DNA of 64,000 nucleotides from Hamiltosporidium tvaerminnensis. Its lineage: Eukaryota; Microsporidia; Dubosqiidae. The notes beneath the pieces were generated by a model. The model was not told the DNA's origin, ran no database searches, and saw only the letters and a program-made list of their open reading frames with translations. The stretch is from NCBI GenBank assembly GCA_022605425.2, contig JAKIMF020000001.1, positions 1,924,501 to 1,988,500 on the forward strand, in the 5' to 3' direction. A program made the position numbers and the translations under genes. Positions 57,602-64,000 of this stretch are shown in pieces. How positions within the stretch are numbered: position 1 is the first letter of the stretch; each line of letters begins with the position of its first letter.

Positions 57602-58010
57602 AATAATATTATTAAAGAGAAATGAGAATTACTTTGAAAGAAGGGTATTTATACACATAAGTCGGTTTTCGATTATTAGAATATAATGAGATAATATTAT
57701 TAAAGAGAAATGAGAATTACTTTGAAAGAAGGGTATTTATACACATAAGTCGGTTTTCGATTATTAGAATATAATGAGATAATATTATTAAAGAGAAATG
57801 AGAATTACTTTGAAAGAAGGGTATTTATACACATAAGTCGGTTTTCGATTATTAGAATATAATGAGATAATATTATTAAAGAGAAATGAGAATTACTTTG
57901 AAAGAAGGGTATTTATACACATAAGTCGGTTTTCGATTATTAGAATATAATGAGATAATATTATTAAAGAGAAATGAGAATTACTTTGAAAGAAGGGTAT
58001 TTATCTAGAT
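57602..58010 (+). repeat. Tandem array, 88-bp unit, four copies plus a fifth split by a hAT remnant
   Basis: ATTAAAGAG occurs at 57,611, 57,699, 57,787, 57,875 and 57,963, exactly 88 bp apart. Units contain GGGTATTTATACACATAAGT and CGGTTTTCGATTATTAG. The fifth unit stops at the hAT insertion; its continuation, GATTCGGTTTACTATTATTA, is found after 58,779. Confidence 0.95.
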
Positions 58011-58771
58011 AAAGGGCCTCCAAACTTAATGTCTCGCGAGCCACATTTAATTCTAAAAAAAAGTATAACGGCCAAAGACTCATTGCCTTTTATGCCCTCA
58101 TTCTCAAAAATATTTCAGACATTTTAATTATTATTATTTTTCTTATTAATATTCTTAAATCTTCATATAGATTTTCATAAATATAAACATGTATACTAAT
58201 CATATTTTATCTAAAAACAAACAAATAAATTACTGAAATTTTATAAAAGTTTCCAGCTACGCAATCTAATTAGGTTAATATATTTGCTTGAGGTTTTATT
58301 TCTGTTTTCGACTCTACCTATTTGTGCCAAGAAACATTTTTTAAAAGGAAATATACAAAAAACAATTACAGATCTAAATTAACAGATAAGCACTTGAAGT
58401 CGTTTCTAGTAATTTCTACTAACAAATTTAACTTGAAATTTAACTTCAAATTTCAACAATTATTACCGAAAAATCTCAACTACATCAATCTCATTAATAA
58501 TAAATTATGCCATATATTTTTTGTTATTTCATTTTGATTCTTTGGATTAAAATAATAAAAAATAATTCTACTTTAAAAAAAATAATGAAAACTCTATTAA
58601 TCTTCTTTGTATTACAAATTAATGCCTAAATTATCTATAATTGCAATTCTTTTTTGTATGATTTAACTATATTTTTTTTATTTTGGTTCCATACTTAAAA
58701 AAATTTACTTAATAGAAATATATCTGACGGGCCAGAAAAATGTAGCTGCCGACCGGATTTGGAGACCCCTG
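58011..58771 (+). mobile_element. hAT-family DNA transposon remnant
   Basis: 761 bp flanked by the 8-bp direct repeat ATCTAGAT (58,003-58,010 and 58,772-58,779), the target-site length of hAT elements. The right end, read inwards, is CAGGGGTCTCCAAA and the left end AAAGGGCCTCCAAA, forming hAT-type terminal inverted repeats. Inside, near 58,300-58,430, a frame reads FDSTYLCQETFFKRK then YRSKLTDKHLKSFL. This is the C-terminal dimerisation block of animal hAT transposases (F-STY-CE..FS then RSRLTDEHL). The rest of the transposase is missing. Confidence 0.85.
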
Positions 58772-58984
58772 ATCTAGATGATTCGGTTTACTATTATTAA
58801 AATATAATATACTATGGGTTTTAAAAAGAAAGTTTTAATGTCTTTAAACATTCTAAAGTAGTAGACTGCTTATATATTTGATGTGAAAAAATACACAGAA
58901 AAGAACACTTATGGAATATAATAGCGGGTGTTTCGATTCTACTTTATTAATATATAAATTAAATTAAGGAAATAAATTGAAGTA

Positions 58985-59510
58985 TATTTGTTTAAGATGT
59001 ATTCAAAAATCTGTATGTTGGAATATGAAGAGACAGTAGAATAAACTTTAGTGTCAAAATTCAAAATAATAGACTTTGAATGGTTATTTTAGCTGAAGAT
59101 CCAAGTGAATAACACTTTTAAAAGAATTTTAAAGTCTTGTACAAGTAGATTTAAAATCTTAAAAAACTGTAAGACTCTAAAATCAAAATCACTTAGAAAA
59201 TTAAAATCTTAAAACTATAAAATTTATATTTCTTCGCAAAAAAAGATCTTAAAAGCCTCAAAAATAAAAAATTTATATTTCTTAGAAATCTATATGTCTT
59301 ATTTATAACTATAATGTTAGAATAATTTTCTACTTCATATTTTGTATTTCTCTATTTTATATTTTTAGATTTATATTGTAATCAGATATATTTTAGGATG
59401 ATTTATAATACTTCATTTACCTTAAAGTAAAGCTTATATTCAGTCGATAGTACTTAAGAAGACAGTTAAAACAATTTCTTAAAAAGAAAGGTGGATGAGT
59501 TAAGAATACA
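58985..59510 (+). mobile_element. Very decayed RLE retrotransposon fragment
   Basis: Two blocks in the order of the intact element: GTGTCAAAATTCAAAATAAT (58,985-59,090, nuclease motif region) and ATTCAGTCGATAGTACTTAA (59,425-59,500, the AYIQSIVLKKT segment). The DNA between them is unrecognisable. Confidence 0.5.
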
Positions 59511-59617
59511 CAGATATGTATTAAAATATCAAAACAAGTGGTACTTTAACAACATTGCTTATGAATAAGAATATTTTAAACATAAAGATATTTTTAAAAG
59601 TTTAAAATATTTTAAAT

Positions 59618-60060
59618 AAAGTATTTCTAGAATAAAATATTCCTAACAAAAAGGTATTATAAGAAGGGAAATGATATAAAATAAATACTCAATATAAGCA
59701 TTTAAAATAAAATATTCATAAAAAGAAACTATTATAAGAAGAGAAATGATATAAAATAAATGCTAAAAAAAAGCATTTAAAATAAAATATTCATAAAAAG
59801 AAACTATTGTAAGAAGAGAAATGATATAAAATAAATACTCAATATAAGCATTTAAAATAAAATATTCATAAAAAGAAACTATTATAAGAAGGGAAATGAT
59901 ATAAAATAAATGCTAAATATAAGCATTCAAAATAAAATATTCCTAACAAAAAGGTATTCTAAGAAGAGAAGTATTATGAAATAAATACCCAGTATAAGCA
60001 TTCAAAATAAAATATTCATAACAAAAAGGTATTGTAAGAAGAGAAATGATATGAAATAGA
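59618..60060 (+). repeat. Tandem array, 75-bp unit, about six copies
   Basis: The ATTC of AAATATTC(A/C)TA starts at 59,639, 59,714, 59,789, 59,864, 59,939 and 60,014, exactly 75 bp apart. Units carry AAGAAGAGAAATGATATAAA and TAAGCATTTAAAATAAAAT. Two subtypes alternate (TTCATAAAAAG and TTCCTAACAAAAAGG). Confidence 0.95.
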
Positions 60061-60889
60061 TCTATTACAACAAATAAAAAATACTTTGTACATTTGTTCC
60101 TCTTAAAAATATAATTTTACAATAAACTTCAAAATTTGTAATTCTTTCTATTTACTTACTTAGTAAATAGAATTACAGCATTAAGATTTCAATACTTATA
60201 TATTATTACCCTATTACTTTCAAGATAATAGTCTATATATTTCTTTCGTACTCAATGCTACCGATATTTTTTTTATATAACTTAATGATATATTTTGTAT
60301 AAAACTGAGATTTAGCAGACTTTTTATTTCGTAATTATAGACTTTTTTCACTTAGATTTCTGGCATTGTTTCAAGATGACCCAACAGTAAATAATATGTT
60401 TTTTTTACTTCTTTAATCAAACCTAAATTATGATATAAATTTTGATGAATAACTGTTTGTTAGATGAATTATAAAAACCTTTCTTTTTCATAACTCATAT
60501 GTAATACTATTTTATTTATAAATCATTTTATAATTTAAAATTATTAAAATAATTTTTAATTTTTCTTTTTGTTGTCTTTAACTTTTCCTAAGATTTGCAT
60601 GGGTAAAAAATTTTTCTAAAAAAAATATTTTTAAAAACTATGAATTAAAGAAGTAATAATTTAAATATTTCTGTTCATATTCATATAGTAAATCATTACA
60701 TACTTTGATTATTTATTCACAGATTATTTCTTTTGAATGTTTTAATTTTGCTTGGTTTAGTTACAAATGTATTAATAAATGCTTTTTTTACTATCAATGT
60801 ACAATGAAAATTTATGCAGTAAAAATTATTAAATAAATCTAAAATTAAATTAAAAACTTAACTATTTCTACTAAAGCATATTAAATTAA
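60061..60889. other. Gene-free AT-rich stretch
   Basis: No gene, RNA or repeat that I can support. Confidence 0.6.
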
Positions 60890-61100
60890 GCTACTAAATA
60901 TATATTTACAATATAAATCATAAATATAAATCACAAATATAAATTTAATTAGAATCTAACTATATTTGAAATTAAGTCATTAAAAATATAAATCATAAAT
61001 ATAAATTTAATTTGAATCTAAATATATTTGAAATTAAGCTACTAAATATATTTACAATATAAATCATAACTATAAATTTAATTTGAATCTAACTATATTT
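60890..61100 (+). repeat. Degenerate tandem repeat of about 70 bp
   Basis: AATTTAATTTGAATCTAA, TATATTTGAAATTAAG and TTACAATATAAATCATAA recur in order about three times just before the RLE retrotransposon 3' end. Confidence 0.75.
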
Positions 61101-61107
61101 AAAGAAA

Positions 61108-64000
61108 TTTTATTTAATAAAATTCTGGGTTAAAATATTTTTAACATTTTTATATGTTTTCTTCTACCTCTTTAACCACTTTTGTCTCTTCTTCCAAATC
61201 CGACTCTTCATTTATGTTATTGGTCGGTTCCTCTAAAGTGGTTCCTCCTTGTGAAATAAGAGGTGTATTATTTTTTGGTTTTAAATTTTTTGCACCATCT
61301 TCCTCTCTCTTCGCTTCTTTAAAAAAGAGTGTTGGTTCCTCATGCATCTCGGCTCTCATAATAACACTCATTGACGCTCTCTCCCAGCTCTCTTCGGCAT
61401 TTAGTCCTGACTCGAATCCTCTTCGTCGATCAAAAGAAATTGTTTCGACTGTTTTCTTAAGTACTAAGGACTGAATGTATGCCTCTACATTCGTGGGTAT
61501 TTCTAGTCTTTTAAGATGAGATTTATGGTATTTTGTCACAATACCGTCCCAGGTCATCACCAAGAGATCATCTCAACACTACATTTATAAATAAGACCCA
61601 ACCTATTGTCTAGGATGTCATACTTCCTAAGCTTTTCAGTTTCAACTATTTGAAGTGAATCTTGGGAAGTGATTCCTACTTCAATGAGTGTTATCTTATT
61701 CTTCTTCTTATCTAAAATAAATATGTCCGGTCTGTTATTCCGAATTTTAACATCAGTTTTAATTCTGGTGTTCACTCTTATTTCTGCATAGTCATTATCA
61801 AGAATTTCTTGAACTGAGTGACTCCTAATTCGTTTTAAAGACTTAAACTTATATCTATTTAGGAGAAGTAAGTGTAGGCATCTAACCACTTCATTATGCC
61901 GTCTGGTGTAGTCATGGCCTAGCATTTTTTCACATCTAGTTGCTAGATGATCTACAGTCTTACCAGACTTCCCGAAATGTTGACACATACCATCTGCTCC
62001 CCAGAATACATTTCTATCCTGGATATAGCAGAACACAGCTTCATTTCGTGGCCTAATATTCCCTCTCTTTAACCATCTTGAAGAGTCACTAACACTCACA
62101 AGCTTATTTTCCCTTGCATTATATAACTTTATCTGGAGTTTTCGTTTTTCTATTTCGTTATATAGTTTTGCAAGTTGGCTTCTTTTAAACTTTTCTTAGT
62201 GACTTCTTCTACCAACCTGTACTTTACTGTAAAGAAGCCTTTTATTAGTGCAAGATGGGTATTATTATTATTCTCCACCTTGAGGATTGCTGTTCGTCTA
62301 GTTGATATTTCTTTACATTTTTCCAGACGATCCAAAAATTGCAGAAGCATATGTTCGCATCGCAACTCAACACTATTTAGGTCTTTCCAAGTTCTGTTCT
62401 AGGAAGGTATAAACGCTCTTTACATCCTGAGTGAATATTTACCTTATTCCTAACCAATACCGCACGCACTGCATCATCTAACTTAAAGAAGTCAACCGGT
62501 TGAAGTCGAAGTACTTCTATGTCATAGTTGATTAACGATATCGCATGTTGATTGATTGCAGAAAATAAATTTTTTGCGTTTAATCTAGTGTGACAAAGTC
62601 TTTCAACTCTTGTTAAAAGTTTGCTTTGTACTTCTTCAAATGAGCTACGTGTTGGGATTCCTCTGCTATCTTCTATTATTCTTAAATATTTGTAAACACT
62701 AACACCTTCTAGAAGAGTAGCAGTATCTTCACAACACGTATCATTTGTGGCTGACTTCTCTTTGTTAATCTCTAAGCCAATCACCTCTAAAAATTTCTTT
62801 GCCTCGCCTGTCATAGCACTCAATGTGGAGCTGTCTTTTGCAAGGAGCTTAAGATCATCAATAAACAAGAGATGATTAGTAGAATGGGATTCTGCATCTG
62901 TTTGTACTGTCACTTTTGTGTATTTTTCATTAAGCTTTCGGCTTAATGGATCCATACACAACACAAACAACAATAGTGACAAACTATCTCCTTATAGAAT
63001 CTCTCTTTCAATCTTCTTGCTCTGATTTTTTCAGGCCCTACTGATATATCAATTTTCTATTTTGATATAATTACCTTGATAAATTTCAGGATCAAATCAG
63101 TCAAATTATGGTTTTCAATGCATTGAGTTTAATAAGCATGATTTATTGAATCATAAGCTTTTTTAACATCAATTCATGTTGCCTTAAGATTATTTCCATA
63201 CACTTTATTTAAGGCAATATTTAGTAGAGCCTGCTCGTTCGCTCCCTGCACACTCTCAATGCTCCCAACTGGTTCTCTGCAAGCAACCCTCGCCTTTCCA
63301 CTTCAAGTTGAACGACCTTTGGTACACACTTTTTCGTTAACTTATAGAGGTTGGGCATACAAGTGATTGGCCTGTAGTCAGAGCCTCTTCGTGGAATTCC
63401 CTTCGGTATCAAATACGTAAGCCCGCAGTAAAACCAATCAGCTTGAGGTGTTCCTTCTAAACATATAACTTTCACAAAATCATAAAGATATTTGTGAAGA
63501 ATTGTAAGTTTCTTAGTGAAAAAATTGTAAATACCACTAATTCCAGCAGCTTTACAATAGGAAATCAATTAATGATACTCAAAAATTAATAAAGTGAAGG
63601 AAACGTGGTCGGATGATTATCTGATACAAATGGAATCAAATAATCATCGTACGTGACTGTATCATCATTTTTGTTCCAGATTGTCGACCAAAAACTTTCA
63701 ATTTCATCACGACTAACCACATACTCGGATTCCACACCCTCAGATAACCCACGATAAAATCGACCTTGGAAAAGCTCAAACATACGATTCTCTTTTCGGA
63801 ATTGCTTCCTACTTTCATGCATCGTAATTTTTTTCTCGTAAACATTCAAAGACTCATTCTTCTTAACTAAAGCCTCAGAAAGATCAGTTACGCTGCTCAA
63901 GTTTAAATTAAACTCTCGCATGATTTTCTTAAGGCTCTTCGTTTCCGAAGTGGAGAGCTTTTCCTGCTTACGAGCCTTCTCGAGAAGATCTTTGGAAAGT
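61108..64000 (-). mobile_element. Second long RLE retrotransposon copy, frameshifted, running off the window
   Basis: On the minus strand this matches the intact copy closely from its 3' tail (ATTTAATAAAATTCTGGGTT at about 61,108) up to the codons near residue 300 at the window edge. Open pieces are 61,150-61,563 (C-terminus), 61,557-62,099 (zinc knuckle and nuclease, including RPDIFILDKKKN), 62,150-62,365 and 62,377-62,982 (RT with FIDD and the post-RT part). The remaining pieces are 63,221-63,568 and 63,586-63,921 (pre-RT). At least five frame breaks separate them. The first zinc-knuckle His-Cys pair reads QHFG instead of QHCG. Inactive, but not old compared with the 20-24 kb copy. Confidence 0.9.

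Noticed and set aside
53095-58010. CRISPR-like array
   Set aside because: The 83- and 88-bp units are contiguous tandem repeats without variable spacers, in eukaryotic-type DNA and without any cas-like gene.

Overview
The window looks like gene-poor, AT-rich chromosomal DNA of a microsporidian with a large, transposon-filled genome. The strongest evidence is a bacterial-type nucleotide/ATP transporter (NTT) of the kind microsporidia use to take ATP from their host. Supporting evidence is a set of short intronless eukaryotic genes with C-rich (CCC/CCCC) motifs 3-12 bases upstream of the ATG. Recognisable cell genes are a proteasome alpha subunit (best fit alpha1), a RecA/Rad51-like protein without a Walker A motif, SPC12, a possible NatB auxiliary subunit and the NTT. 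There are also a putative secreted protein with one in-frame stop and a doubtful small ribosomal protein (eS21-like). The species cannot be fixed from this sequence.

Layout. 1-19,092: a very large inverted duplication. Two arms of about 5.2 kb (1-9,012 and 13,909-19,092) face each other across a 4.9-kb spacer. Each arm holds a dead Tc1/mariner-type (DD34E) transposon and one copy of a small membrane or secreted protein gene. In the left arm only, that transposon has been split by a 3.8-kb non-LTR retrotransposon with an intact 1,253-codon ORF and 11-bp target-site duplications. A third, direct copy of the small gene lies at 19.8 kb. 20.4-24.06 kb: a decayed, roughly full-length copy of the same retrotransposon. 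24-34.5 kb: the proteasome gene, the RecA-like gene, the interrupted secreted protein gene and SPC12, separated by retrotransposon fragments and dispersed repeats. 38.6-41.6 kb: a decayed LINE of the apurinic-endonuclease (RTE-like) type. 45-48.7 kb: a mosaic of repeat fragments. 49-50.7 kb: the NatB-like gene. 51-61 kb: retrotransposon remains and several tandem minisatellite arrays (83-, 88- and 75-bp units and shorter ones) around the NTT gene. One 88-bp array is interrupted by a hAT remnant with 8-bp target-site duplications. 61.1 kb to the end: a second long but frameshifted copy of the restriction-like-endonuclease retrotransposon.

The mobile fraction dominates. At least eleven pieces of one retrotransposon family (here called RLE) are present, from intact to 65-75-bp tails. 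Other families are Tc1/mariner, hAT, RTE-like LINE, a possible tRNA-related SINE and two unclassified dispersed repeats. The cell genes are few, scattered and show no operon-like arrangement. Those with convincing homology mostly share the CCC motif near the start; this was used to shorten the proteasome gene to a start that gives a normal alpha-subunit N-terminus.
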